DNA of 64,000 nt. It comes from Tubulanus polymorphus (taxonomy: Eukaryota > Nemertea > Palaeonemertea > Tubulaniformes > Tubulanidae). Shown in pieces: positions 34,671 to 47,700 of this stretch. The first letter of the stretch is position 1. The number at the start of each line of letters is the position of its first letter. The stretch covers positions 13,058,501-13,122,500 of the forward strand of contig NC_134031.1 of assembly GCF_964204645.1 (NCBI RefSeq), given 5' to 3'. Under the pieces are notes generated by a model that made no database searches, was not told the origin of the DNA, and was given only the letters and a program-made list of their open reading frames with translations. A program made the translations under genes and the position numbers.

Positions 34671-36172
34671 TCACCAAGAACCTTAGTGTCTGATGTACCA
34701 CAGACACTAAGATGCGAACGACATTTTCTCAATACTCTTAAATCACTGTGACTTTAAACCATCAGAAATCCAGTTTCACTAAACCGATTGTAAAAAATAA
34801 ACCATCGTTACAAACCTCATACATTCAGTTTTCTTATTATTATATTCATTCGGAGGTTCCTTCATCATAATCTGTGCTTGATGCGATATAAATACAGAAA
34901 TAGCAATGTTGTCTTCGCTGTGCCTTCGCTGAATAACAAATTGAAGTCAATATTCGGTTATGGAGCGGTCACAGCGTCGATTTCCGGTTGTGGAGCGTAT
35001 TTAGATTGATTTTAAAATCTAAGTTAATAAAGTTCTATGAATTGAATTGTATTTGTATAGCTTGTGGCGCCACACTTCCAGTCGCATGCCGTGATCTAAA
35101 ATAAAAAATAAAAAAAAACCTCCCGCCCTACCCAAGCTTTTTGAAGAAAAGGACGATAAACAACTAATTTTTTTTATTTGGCCTAACACTGTAGTTCATT
35201 AGCAACAAGACAACTTGAGCGATGCGTGTCTCATCGTTAAACAGCGCATCAATTTTATATCTTAAATCTAGTCATACTAAGATCAAATTTGTTGTCAAAA
35301 TGATATAATGAACTATCGCAGGACATCATCAGGTTAGTGTAGATAGTTTATTTATCAAAATCGGTTGATTACAAGCTGAGATATCGCAGTTTGAACACGG
35401 ACAAAAAAAGCCGACCAAATTCTGGTCGGCAACTGTACAGCGAATTTGAATGCACGCATCTGGATGGTTGGTTACACTAGGATCGTAGAGCGACGGAGAT
35501 CACCGGTGGAGACAACCACTGCCAGTGCTGGGTGAACTTTCACCAAGAACCTTAGTGTCTGATGTACCACAGACACTAAGACACGAACGACATTTTCTCG
35601 ATACTCTTAAATTCCTGTGACTTTAAACCACCAGAAATCCAGTTTCACCAAATCGATTGTGAAAAATAAACTATCATTACAAACCTCACATATTCAGTTT
35701 TCTTATTATTATGTTCATTCGGAGGTTCCTTCATCGTAGTCCGTGCTTGATGCGATATAAATACAGAAATAGCAAAAATGACACCATTTTTTCACTTTGA
35801 AACTAGGCATTGTAACACTGTAGTTCGTTAGCAACAAGACACTTGAGCGATGCGTGTCTCATCGCTAAACAGCGCATCATTTTTGTATCTTAAATTTAAT
35901 CGTACTAAAATCAGATTTATCGTCAAAATGATATAATGAACAAACGTAAGACATCATAAGGTTAGTGTAGATAGTTTATTTATCAAAATCGGTTGTTTAT
36001 TTGCTATATCGCAGTTTGAACACAGGCAAAAAAATGCCGACAGTAGTTGTGTCGGCAAGTCACGCGAATTTGAATGAACGTGTCTGGGTGGGTGGTTACA
36101 GAGGATCGTAGAGCAACGTAGATACACTGTGGAGACAGCCACTGCCAGGACTGGGTGAAGGTGAACTTGTAA
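34671..36172. repeat. Diverged tandem duplication with conserved hairpins
   Basis: Block A (34671-34908) recurs at 35540-35780 and block B (35185-35538) recurs at 35814-36170, at roughly 85-90 percent identity by eye. The first copy has about 240 extra bases between A and B (34909-35184). Each A block has an 11 bp perfect hairpin (CTTAGTGTCTG / CAGACACTAAG). Each B block has a GCCGAC / GTCGGC hairpin after an A-rich run. No long reading frame or transposase. Function or element class unknown. Confidence 0.8.
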
Positions 36173-37199
36173 CAATAACATGTGTAATATAGGCCTGCTA
36201 ATAAATATCCGATCGTGAAACTAAACCACAGTCAGGTTACTTACTAAACTTACTAGAAGACACCCGTCCCCACATTTTTTTACACAAGTTTAAGCAGCCC
36301 TTGATTTTCGTTTTTAGGAAAGCAGTCGAACTTACCAAACATCTCTATTATATAACGATATAACGAAAAATTACTTTCATCATCCGAAACAAGAAAATAT
36401 GGTGGCAGCGCATAAATTGAATTGACTTGATCGAAACGACCATTTCTCGGTCGGTCAAGATATGGTTTATTTCAAAAAGCAAATTCAAAAAATTGACAAC
36501 CGGTTGAAATTCTCTACAGTCCAGCAATTTTGTATCATCGATATCGTAAAAGCAATGCCGCTATTTGAAATCGTCGTTTCATGATTATAATGACTGTGGA
36601 TAAAAAAGAACATGGCTGCGCCCATGGTTAATGCGTTTTTTACATTATTCTATTGTTGTACACTTGATTGAATGGTTTTAGATTGTCATTTATCGAGCAA
36701 AGGTGAGTAATATGTAATAGATGAAATCTAAGTGACGAACGCCACGGTCAATGTGTGATTAATTTTCACATTTAGTAAGAAATCGATTCGGAAACAACCT
36801 CTCTCTCTCATCTCAGTCTTCTTCAACTTCTTCACCACGTACTGCGCCACGGACGGAGTGAATGAAATCGAAAACACTCAAAATAAAGAGAAAATGTTGT
36901 CAGTGACCTAAGGAACACATTTAATGTTGTCATTAAAACTGGAAAGAAAAACAAATCAATTTTATTTAATATTGAAATCATACACCCACTGTAGATTTGG
37001 GCCCAAAGCATTACCGGGTAATAATAAAATTAAATCAATTCTTAGTTAAAAGGCAGTCGATATTTGCCAATGCGGCATTATTCCTTTTAAAGCTATTTTG
37101 TCAATGGTGCGTTCTGCTGATTTGCTAATTGAGGCCGCGCATTCGCACTGAAGTGGGTGACTTAGAAAATTTTACGTCAAGAATGTCATTTAACGCCAA

Positions 37200-37313
37200 A
37201 ATTTAAGTGTGGAGAACAGAGATAGAGAAAATAGTAGCATAGAGTGGAAACCGAACCCGGATCAGCAGATTGCCAGTCGAGCGTCTTTCCACTAGACCAC
37301 CGGGCTCACTCAA
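37200..37313 (-). repeat. tRNA-derived SINE head or tRNA pseudogene
   Basis: On the minus strand GAGCCCGGTGGTCTAGTGG carries a good Pol III A box and GGGTTCGGTTTCC a B box, about 30 bp apart. The acceptor-stem ends do not pair well and no clean anticodon stem forms, so it is not a working tRNA gene. A SINE head is the best reading. Confidence 0.65.
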
Positions 37314-37450
37314 AATAGTCAGTAACCTGTCTGTGGTTTAGTTTCATGATCGGATATTTTCACAAACCAGTCAGGAATGGGAAGGTCATTTTTGTATGCA
37401 ATCTTCGTCAGCCAATTTGACTGATGAGTAATTTGCCTGGCATTTTCTGG

Positions 37451-37592
37451 GCCCAGTCCCATAGTCATGGCTTAGACTTAAGACCAATTTAAGATCATTT
37501 TAGTTCTATAGCCAATCTAACAACTTAAGACCAGTCTTAAGATTTAAGGCCATTTTTGGACTTAAGTCTCAACTGAGGAACCGGTCCCCGAG
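37451..37592. repeat. Possible short MITE
   Basis: The ends GGGCCCAGTCCCATAG and (inverted) GGGGACCGGTTCCTCAG are weakly inverted, and both lead into CTTAAGAC/CTTAAGTC words. About 140 bp, non-coding. Confidence 0.3.
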
Positions 37593-38315
37593 ATATCCGT
37601 CTAATTTTTGTTGTAATCAACGCACAACAGATTCTTAGTTTGTTTGATACCTATTGGCCTAACACCTCACCTGACGATCTTAATCCATGTGCAAATCGGC
37701 CATAAAGTGAGAGTAAATTTCCGTCAATTCAACGGCAGCCATTTTGAAAACTTGTGGAGGGTGCTGGCACCTGTGGACTGAGGCCAGGACAACAGCACAA
37801 ACTAGGCTAACGAAACGAAACAATGAAATTGAAAAAATTAAGAAATCAACATTAATTTACATTTTTCTTCATCCAGAATTTATTATTTCATTATTTATCA
37901 TGGAAAGCACGAAGATTTGAAATATATGTTGGAAAACCATCAAAAATAAAAATTGTCATTTCGTCTTGTCATGCCACATGTATGCAATACACAGAAATGG
38001 CGGCCAATGGTGGAATTTATGGAGAAATTAATTAATTTCTCAAAATAATGTTGATTAATCGCTGGAAACATACATAAAATTGGATTATTTCAAAAGGTAC
38101 CTGTGTTAGTTTGTGAATTAAACCATTAATTGTGGACTGAAGTGAATAGAAAGTATATTTTTGAAGTGTTACTTTCTTCAACCATGTTTTGGCCCTTGTC
38201 ATCCCTAACGTTGGTATAAGCCATCCAATTATAAAAAGCAAGATTAACCAACGATTAGGTAACTAACTCAAAACCACTAGTAAGTTTTCACGACATATAG
38301 CCTCACCTTACCCTA

Positions 38316-38372
38316 ACCCTCTGGACCCTATAAACCCTAACCCTATCGAAACCCTAAACCTGAACCCAATAT
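38316..38372. repeat. Degenerate telomere-like CCCTAA run
   Basis: CCCTAACCC occurs three times within 57 bp, with related CCCTATAAACCC and CCCTAAACC. This is a short interstitial telomere-like sequence, imperfect and probably old. Confidence 0.55.
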
Positions 38373-38867
38373 AACGATTTTATTGTTATATTTTATAAGT
38401 ATATCTTATTATATAAAGCCATTGGCAAAATAGCGTTTAGGCTACTAAAATAATGCCGCATGGGCGGAATATCCACTTCCTAGTTAAAACTTAGAAAATT
38501 CAAAACCAATGCCAGAGTTAAGGGGTGGATGGAAAGAAGATGAAACTGTAACTCTAAGGTTTGATTCATTTGTGAAATTTGGGCTTATTAGATTAGAAAA
38601 TTATGAGGAAATAGATCAAATGAAATTAAATTTTCTACGAGAAAAACTTGAAAAATTACTTAGGCCTATTGATAAATAAATTACTATTTAGATAAAGGGT
38701 TGAAGAATTTTTTAATGGTTTAAACCTTGTGAAGCCATAGGCCTAATGGAATTCTTTGTATGGTGAAACTGAGAGGGTTTTTGCAAGATAGAAGAATTTT
38801 GACCTGGTGGATAATTTAGAAATTAGCTCCATTTGAAAATAGAAGGAAGACAAGAAGATTACAGTCG

Positions 38868-39146
38868 CAGAGCCGTCGGAAGGAATCTTTCAGTGGCGAG
38901 GCTTATTTCTGAAGGGTGGTCTGGGGGCCCTCCCCTAGAAAAATTTTGAAAATTAAATCGCCGGAGATGCGTTTTGGGGCCATTTCACAGTCTCATTCAC
39001 AGAAGCATGAGAATTCGTGAGCCAACCACCTAGGACAGAGAACGACGAGCTGCTACGCGGTACAGCGTGCTTTTGAAAAAGATTTTGTTAAGCAAAAAAG
39101 TGGGGCGGTTTTGGCCGCCCCTGCCGCCCCTGTTCCGACGGCCCTG
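38868..39146. mobile_element. Small hAT-like MITE
   Basis: Ends CAGAGCCGTCGGAA and (inverted) CAGGGCCGTCGGAA, 279 bp apart. Inside is GGGGGCCCTCCCCTAGAAAA, nearly the phrase found in the hAT MITE at 13272-13899. A target duplication is not evident. No coding capacity. Confidence 0.65.
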
Positions 39147-40020
39147 AGACGCATCACCCTTCTAAGAAAAAAAAATTGATACGCGTTATAAAATGCTATA
39201 CATCAATTGGAAAATTATTTTCTGCCAGAAAAAAATTGAAATAGCAGGAAATACTAATGTCAGAACAAAATTGATTTCTCTTGCGAAAAGTGTTTATTTG
39301 TTTCTTACCCTCCGGAATATCATGGAGCCTGCCGGGATTCTACGGCTCAAAATGAGCAGTGCACGTGGCCAGCGGTACAAAATTTCCTTATTTGGCGAAA
39401 TGGGTGGAGACTAGTAAGGTTTTTGCCGACTGCGATGTTGCTGCTGCTCGGAGCGAGACTGTGCCGATCTGCCACGGCTGCCGTTAGATTTTAAAGGGGT
39501 CATGAAGAGGTTTTGAAAAAAATTTTAAATCAAATTTTTTTTGTATAAAACATTTACCGTATGCATCTATAGTAGTCTTATGAAAATTTTTTTAAAATAT
39601 TATCCAAACTCGAGAAAAGCCCATAGCAACGGCCCTAGCAACGGGACACTCGCGTATGCGGGGTAATGTTGATGGCGTCATTCTGAGAACACATCGCCTG
39701 CAGCATACTCAGAAGCGTTATAATACAATGCTCATTTTCGTTGAATATCGCGCCAATTTTACCGTCTTTTGAAATGCCTTGGCTGTGTGTAGCTATGAAC
39801 TGTTCCCTCAAAGGTAGCAACAAATTTTAGTGACCAAAACCACAGATTTGGCCCTAAGATGATGGACCGTAAGAGGAAAAACATCCGGCCTATGTGTAAA
39901 CGTTTTCGCACTTTAGAGAAGGATTTCTCGCAAATATTACGGCACATATAAATTTTGATACACAAAACCTAGAATAATCTGATGTTTTGCGTCAAACAGC
40001 AATTGAGCATTTGACAAGGG

Positions 40021-42945
40021 CTAAAAGGGGCTAAACGATTGAATTGGACTCCTCTTAGATTCTACAAACCCTGATACTAAACACGCAATTTCATCTGGAA
40101 ATTTCTCTGACTGGGCAAACTTAACTAGACAGTCTTCTGCTTGACGGACCTCGGAAGGAAGCAAAAACTCACTAGGGCAAACTTTGGGAAACTGCAATCG
40201 ACTTCCTGCAAATTTACGAACAGCCCGCAGTATCCAAGCAACATGACGCTTTAGTTTTATCCAGCAAGAAAACCTATTAACATCGATAAGACCGGTAAGA
40301 TCTAAGTCGCTTACGACCAATTACCGTACGACAGGCACATTGTTCACACACTTTGGCCTGCGAACATTCACGTCATCCTCTGAAATAGACCCTGAAACAC
40401 CAAGTTGATCAGGCCACATGGATTTTTCTTTCAAGAATGCAGGACCAGAGAGCCAAAAATCCGAATTACAAACCTTCTGCGCCGACATTTCAAGGGTACA
40501 AGGATCTGCTTGATTCAGATTCGTGGGAACAAACTGCCATTGATCAGGTGATGTGCAACTATGGATCTCCGACAGACGATTGGCCACGAAAACTTTAAAC
40601 CAGGTTGTAAAGTTGTTGATATACCGTAGGACCGTCGTAGAATCCGTCCAAAACATGACTCGAGAAATATGCAATGAGCTGAGCTCCCTCGTCAATGTTT
40701 GGTACAGACGAACTGAGAGAATAGCTGCCTCCAGTTCCAACTTAGGGATAGTTAATCTTTGCCTAATTGGTGCTACATGAGTTTTGGATGCCAACAGAGA
40801 AGAATATGAACCCACGGGACCAAACGAACCACGTATATCGCGTGCGGTAGCAAAACCACTTTCTGATGCATCCGAAAAGAAATGAAGCTCCACAGACTGG
40901 GGGGGGGGTGAAATACTAACGCAGGATGATACCTAGGAACTTTAAATTCACAAAGAAACTCCAGGTCAGATAACCAGTCGGTCCATTTCGACAATAAATC
41001 ATCACTTTATCATCATCCACCAAATTTCCAAGCATCCTGCAACAGTTTTCACGCGAAAAGTGAAAGGAGCGAGAAAACCAATTGGATCAAAGATGGAACT
41101 AACAGAACTAAGCACACAGCGCTTTGTGGGGGCGCCTTGTTAAAAACGATTTGATTACGAAACAATCAGACTCCACGTCCCATCGAACTCCTAGGGCCCG
41201 CTCAACGGGTAAGTCATCCAAATCCAAGTCCAAGTCAGGTTTAGCACGTTTCGCCTTGTCAAATCTAGACAAAACCTCCCTCACATTACTCATCCACTTG
41301 GTTAAATGAAATCCACCTTTGGCTAAAAGCTCGGAAACCTCTTTGGCCAAATGGACCGCAACATCTGGGGATTCAACCGACTTCAGCAAATCATCTACAT
41401 AAAAATCATTTAAGATGCTATCTGCACATAAAGACGTACAAAAATCCTGATTATCGATAGCTGACAGTTGCAGGGCTTAATTGGCGATACAAGGGGAATC
41501 AGCGGCCGCTCCAAAAATATGAACAACCATTTTGTAGACGTCGGGTTCAGAATCCTCTGCACATAAAGACGTACAAAAATCCTGATTATCGATAGCTGAC
41601 AGTTGCAGGGCTTAATTGGCGATACAAGGGGAATCGGCGGCCGCTCCAAAAATATGAACAACCATTTTGTAGACGTCGGGTTCAGAATCCTGAGTCAAAT
41701 CATCCGGCCACAGAAACCTCAAAGAATCTGATTCATCTTCTGGGACCCGTACCTGATGAAGCATGGCCTCAATAGCAGATACCGCGTTTAAGCGAAAACG
41801 CTGTAAAACTCCAAACAAACTGTTGAGTAAATCAGGACCGGTCATCAACATGCTATTTAAGGAAACACCCTTACATTTGGATGCAGCATCAACGACTACA
41901 CAGGGCTTAGGCTTATTTGGGTTAATAACCCAATGATGTGGAAGATGCCAAGTCCTATTAGAAGTACGTAACCTCATCAGGCGTCAACTTTGGAGCAAAC
42001 CCTTTTGAAATATAACCATTCATAGTATTGCAATACCCAGACATAAGATTGGAATCCTTACTCACCTTCTGTTTCAAATTCCTAAACTTCAGCCACATGG
42101 CAATTATCAGGCATTTTGAGATGTGGATCCCGCCAGAGCATATCTATCTCATAATGACCATTGACTAACTTACATGAACTATCTAACAACTCACGAGATT
42201 TTTGCCCTTTGAACATTGGCACCAATTAATATCTTGACAGATGTATGAAAAATCTCATCGAGAGGGACAAAATCTCTTTTAGTCGTTGATGAACAATTAA
42301 AGTGCCCATGACGAGTCCAGGCGTTAACATTTATAAGTTGGTCACCATACCGGCTACTAACAGAAAACGATACTAACCAGGAGCGTTCACTACCCTCGGA
42401 ATAAAGTGTACATATTGTGAGTTCACCTTCCCTACCTTTTAAACCCAGTTCCCGCGCTAGGTCCGAATCAATGAGACTTACATTGCTAGCAGAATCTAGA
42501 AGCCTAAAGCATGTGTGGAATTCTGCCTACCGTTTCTACCATATACTATAACCGGTGACATTTGAAATTTTACCTTTGAAGACGATTCAATTCACACACC
42601 AATCTGATTCACCGCAAATTTAGGTTTGTCTGGTTCGACGGTAGTTTCTAACGAAGTTTTGGTCTGAACAATCGGAGGTGGGCGTGCAATGGGTGAGGAC
42701 CATGAGTGGTGTAGAGTTGTATGGTGTTTTTTACCGCAGTTTGTCTCCCTGCATGTACCCTGCGAAGAACAGGTTGCAATTATATGACCTGAAAAAAGAC
42801 AATTGATACACAGGTTATGACCTTTTACAAACGAAAACCTTTCCGAGACTGACTTATCTAAATATTCTCTACACTTTGAAAGGTGATGCAATTGTTTACA
42901 GAGGACAAACATTTTGTTTACTGTTAACATTATTACATGAACCAA
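40021..42945 (-). mobile_element. BEL/Pao-type retrotransposon relic
   Basis: In minus-strand order: a gag-type zinc-knuckle segment (42890-42700, CX2C patterns with HLSKC and HNLCINCLFSGH), a gap with scattered pol remnants (protease and early reverse transcriptase not intact), palm-domain sequence (41977-41612), the YVDD catalytic site near 41404-41393, thumb/connection (41389-41108), RNase H (40893-40321, HFFSDASESGFA) and the segment before integrase (40320-40021). Integrase and LTRs were not found below 40021. Frames are repeatedly shifted. It is not closely similar to the BEL/Pao copy at 48791-55299. Confidence 0.85.
41421..41690. repeat. 135 bp near-perfect tandem duplication inside the BEL/Pao relic
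   Basis: TCTGCACATAAAGACGTAC starts at 41421 and again at 41556. The two 135 bp copies differ at a single visible base (CAGCGG versus CGGCGG). They lie in the palm-coding region just upstream of the YVDD motif. 135 is a multiple of three, so the phase is kept. Confidence 0.9.
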
Positions 42946-42980
42946 CTGTATTTCTAATTCTGACTTTCTGTCTAGCTTGT

Positions 42981-44198
42981 TAGCCCACTTGGGACTTTAG
43001 TCCCAGCGGGCTATTGCGTTCACTTTTCGTCTGTCGTCCGTCCGTCGGTCCGTAGACGGAATCCAGTTATTTTGGGAAGTTTAGTCTACCCTAGACACAT
43101 CTTCAGCCCAAAAACTGGCCCTCTCAGATTCAAGATGGCCGACTGGCAGCCATTGTTGTTCGTCAAAATCAGCACTTTTTACACTTTTTGAACTTTTTGA
43201 GGGTAATTTTGAAGACGCTTAAATCAATTACCTTGATCTTTCATATATATTTGAATCCCCCCAGGGCCCATCACCATAAGAAAAATTGGGTCGACCGGAC
43301 TCAAGATGGCCGTCCTATGACCTTTTTAGTGCCCAAAAATGTTAATTTTGGGCCAAATTCTGAGTCCTGTAACTCCCTACTGGTTTGCCATTTCTCATTG
43401 CAATTTTTGATGGGTATTCCTTGGAAAGGGTTGTTTTATACCTGAGCCAGGTATTTTTGATCGGCCAATTGTGATGCAATTGGCGGCCATCTTGGTATCA
43501 TCAGTACTCATTGGTAGGTGGGAAAAAGTTTTTCCACATTGTATTGATACCTAAGCATATTTTGTTACCATAATTAATTGCAAAGTTGTTGCTCATGACA
43601 TCATCTATGATTGTGGTGAGTTTTAAGGACATTAGTTATTCTATATGGTCACCAGGGGGCGTTGAATAGTAGAATAACTTAGTATTTCCTTATTAGATTG
43701 GTACCTAGGCATATTTTGTTACCATGATCAATTGCAAAGTTGTAGTTTATGACATGTTCTATGATTATGGTGAGTTTTAAGGTCATTGGGTTTTGAATAT
43801 GGTCACCAGGGGGGCGTTGAATAGTAGAATACTTAGTATTTCCATATTAAATTGGTAACGAGACATATTTTGTTATCATGATCAATTGCAAAGTTGTAGT
43901 TTATGACATGTTCTATGATTATGGTGAGTTTTAAGGTCATTGGGTTTTGAATATGGTCACCAGGGGGCGTTGAATAGTAGAATACTTAGTATTTCCATAT
44001 TAAATTGGTAACGAGACATATTTTGTTATCACAATCAATTACAAAATCATAGCTGCTGACATGTTCTATGATTGTGGTGAGGTTCAAGGTCATTGGTTTT
44101 TGTATATGGTCACCAGGTGGCGTTGAAAATTGAAATTGTTAGATTGTTGAGCATTGGAAACCACTTCCCAAGTGGGCATAGTGTCCCTGGACCCCTAG
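42981..44198 (+). mobile_element. Pearl-like element copy 3, full length
   Basis: Starts with the complete hairpin (AGCCCACTTGGGAC, loop, GTCCCAGCGGGCT), then CTTTTCGTCTGTCGTCCGTC with CCGT repeats, about 600 bp of unique flank, and four monomers whose CACCAGG words fall at 43651, 43805, 43959 and 44112 (154, 154, 153 bp). It ends with the CCACTT-CCC-AAGTGG hairpin and CTAG followed by T. Monomers two and three are almost identical, pointing to recent local amplification. It ends about 550 bp before the first DHX16 coding exon. Confidence 0.8.
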
Positions 44199-44203
44199 TT
44201 TTT

Positions 44204-44557
44204 TATTTGGAATCGCAAATGGACCAAAGTCTGAGTCAACACAATCTTTTTAACAGTTCATCAATTCAACTAGCAACGGATTTTGATACCTTTTTACGTA
44301 ATCATTCCATTTTGATCGTTTTTCCATCGGAATGCGACGTGATGCCTTTAACACGACTTCACTGCTACCTATTTCATACTGATAGTTTAAACAATCAACT
44401 TGCCTACACAATCCCAGACTTCGATATAAAGGTCCCGAAGGGCTATAGAGTCATAGGAAGGTACTTGACCCCACCTACTAAAGCATCAATATACGCCCTA
44501 CTAATACCTTCACGGTGGGCAAATACAGATTTCAACTCGTTTGTTATGTTACCTTAA
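44204..44557 (+). CDS. Unrecognised open frame between the pearl-like element and DHX16
   Basis: The frame runs from within the pearl-like element to 44557. The part after the element end, about 118 codons, has a mixed globular composition (for example FPSECDVMPLTRLHC and VPKGYRVIGRYLTPP) and no low complexity. I do not recognise it. It could be a remnant of another mobile element or a chance frame. No splice sites or start context argue strongly for a gene. Confidence 0.25.
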   Translation, partial: YLESQMDQSLSQHNLFNSSSIQLATDFDTFLRNHSILIVFPSECDVMPLTRLHCYLFHTDSLNNQLAYTIPDFDIKVPKGYRVIGRYLTPPTKASIYALLIPSRWANTDFNSFVMLP

Positions 44558-44751
44558 TCCATTGAAAAGTTATGATATGTTTCTTCTGAGAATTGCTGTT
44601 CCAACATCTAGGGTAGTTGGTTTTCTATTCATAGTATTTCCATTGATTTTGGTACCTGTATATTTGTAGCCCATAACAGGTTCTATGATCATTATGAGTT
44701 TTGGGTTCATTAGTTTCTGTATACATTCTCTGACTTAACTTTATATCCACA

Positions 44752-47700
44752 GTGACTGATGCTTAGCCTACATCAAGCAACAAAAATGTCTCAGATAATA
44801 GAAACTTGGGTGAATGACAAACTGCATGATATTCTTGGTATATCTGACCGATACATTGGTCAGTATTTGATGAACTTGGCAACTAAGTCAGGGAGCAGCG
44901 ATGACTATATTGAAAAACTGCGTGACACAGGAACTGTGGAGATTGACCAAAACATGGTGAACTTTGCCAGAGAACTTTGGAATAAGGTAGACTGAAATAT
45001 ATTTTATCTAAGATTCTGCATGTACAGTATCATTCATTGTACAGCCGTATTCCTACTTACATATTCTAGGGCAATGTGATCAAATGGCAATTAAGAGCCT
45101 GCCTGTCTCACTGCTGATTTCATTGTACTGTATGTTAAACTCCCTTTGTGGTTTTATTAATTTCAGTAAATCATGTGATCTGGTTCTCATTAGTTTACAT
45201 AATTTTTCACTTTTTTAAATTTGAATCCATAATATTTATCTCAATTAGTTTTTATTGGAATTAGCTATTCTGAATGAAAAAATGTTTTAAGGCGTTTTAA
45301 CAAATTTCTATGAAAATTATGTAATTTTGTCATCCTTCATCATCACGCCAAAAAACACTTTTTTAATATATTTGCTTAAGTTGTATTTGGCCTGGTATGG
45401 TTTAAATCATGTTCATCATCACACTTGCCTAAAGTCACTCAAGCAAACCCTTAAGTAGTTATGGGCTATTCCAATTCTAAAAATGACCATAAACTCTCCT
45501 GAAATGCACTGTATGTGATCTTTTGGATGTACAATGTACTGTATTTTATCTATTTCTGGTCCACCCATTAACTTAATCAGAACATTTCACTACTTTCTTG
45601 CTAAGTGCCAACCCAATTTTAGGCAATTGTTTGAATTTGCAGGATTTATAAGTATTTCTGATAAGAGGAATATCTATTATTCCACAGGTTCCACACAAAT
45701 CAGTGACCGAGAGACCAGCAAGGCAGCTGGAGCGCTTTGCTCTGGAACAGCAGAAGAAAAATGGAAGTTATACACTGGTATCAGATGAGGAAGAGGAAGA
45801 CATGATTACTGGAAATACGGTATTTAAATTACTTAGAAAAACAGTATAATTATGAGGCAAGAGTTGTCATGATAAGTAGCGAATGAGGAGTGCCCAAATC
45901 TATTGATGGTGCCTCCAAAATTAATTGTTTGGATTAGTATATAGGCCTACAGTCACACATCAGTGATAAGAGAGTTATTGAGGTACATCGAGTATAGCAT
46001 TATATTAAATATTTTGGTATCCAAGTAAAGTTGTAGTAGTGCGTGGAGTTTAATGGTCAGCTATGGCCTCAGTCAAGGCATGTCCAGGGGAGGTACATGT
46101 GTTATTGGGCGACTTCTAGTTTGAAATGTTGTGTCTTGGAAATCATGGATTCATCTTATTCTTCCCAAATTCTTCTTCAGTCAAAAAGGTTGAAAGGAAA
46201 ATTCAACCGTAAGCGACATCTTCGGGAAAAGAAAGATGATAGCGATGACAGTAGCGATGGGTAAGTGTTGAATATTGAATAGACACAATATTTCCCTTTA
46301 CTACTTGAATAATGCAGTAATTCCACTTTTGGGTAGCTCACATTTTCCTATTGTGGATATTTACTGTGTTTGGTATGGAACTCTGAAGAGTGCAAGTTTT
46401 CATGTATCTGTGCTGGAGATATACGTACCTGGTTATTCTAAATCTATAATGGACTCAATACCGGATATCGACAAATTCAAGTTCTGGAATAATCGGTTGA
46501 TGGCGCTAGTCAGAACTGGAAATTGGAACCTAAATCCACCATGTTCTAGTTCATTTGCAATAAGAATCTCACGCTTCAAGTTTTTAGTTAGCGATATTTT
46601 ACTTACTATACATCGTCAAGCGTAATCCTTTAAGTTGATAATTTGTTGGATTCTATAAAACCTCACTTCAAACGCCAGAGATCGCTAAAAATGTCAAAAC
46701 ATTACCAAAGATCAAGAATTTAGTGATCACACTCGAAGCAGCTAACAGAAGTAAAGACTGGTGCCGGGTGCCATCACTTTGTTGTTGAGTTCAAGACTCT
46801 AAGGTGAATTTATTGCTGGCTACACTGATGAATATGAAATAATATTAAGAAATAGAATTGATTTAAGAAGGACTACAATCGTAGATCCATATAGAAATAT
46901 GAAAAGTACCAGGACTCGAACCGACTTTCAAAATTGGGTCGTCAAGTGCTGCCACCATGTGATACATGGCAACCAGTCTTTACATCGTCAGTTGTCGCAA
47001 AATGTTTTTTGATAATTTTAGGACATTTATAGTGATTTCTAGCCTTTGCAGTGAGGTTTTATCATATCCAACTTAACGGTAGGATATCATATTTGAAGGA
47101 TTAATCATGACGATACATAGTCAGTAAAAAACGCTAATTAAAAACTTGAAGCAAGAGATCTTCATTGCAAATGAACTAAAACATTTAGGTTCCAATTTCC
47201 GGTTATGACTAGCGCCATCAAACGAGTAATTCCAGAACTTGAATTTGTCGATATCAAGTATTGTCAAAATAGGTCTAACATTAGCTTCTTAATGGTTCCT
47301 TGACCCATATTTGATTTTCTGGTTGGTTTTCCACTTCATTGGGTGAAATGAGGAAGTGACGATATAGCAAATTGGGAATTAAGGAGTGAAATGTGTGGTT
47401 GTGCTCATTAACACCAGATTTCTCTTGATTGAAATACAGTAGAACTGGTGTAAGTCAGAGAGCTTTAAGTTGGAAAATCGGCAAAGTCGGCTGAAATTCC
47501 AAGGTCCCGATGTTTTCAGTTCATTTTCCTATCAAAATCTGCCTCAAAGTCGGATTCTGGAAATCGTAAATTCGGCTAAGTCAGCTAATGTTTCGAAAGT
47601 TTCACAACAATGCATTTTTAGCCCACTTGGGACTGTAGTCCAGAGAGGGCTATTGCGTTCACTTTTCGTCAGTCGTCCGTCGGTAAACGGAATCCAGTTA

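Larger units (their letters stand above)
36190..40020. other. Gene-poor intergenic stretch
   Basis: Apart from the SINE-like piece (37200-37313), the possible MITE, the telomere-like run (38316-38372) and the small hAT MITE (38868-39146), no exon, RNA gene or long repeat is recognised. Short frames are scattered and unremarkable. Confidence 0.5.

Noticed and set aside
37245-37313. Possible tRNA gene on the minus strand
   Set aside because: A and B boxes are present, but the acceptor and anticodon stems do not pair well, so it was annotated as a SINE head or pseudogene.
38316-38372. Possible true telomere or telomere fusion point
   Set aside because: Only three clean CCCTAACCC words, heavily interrupted. 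Too short for more than a minor interstitial run.
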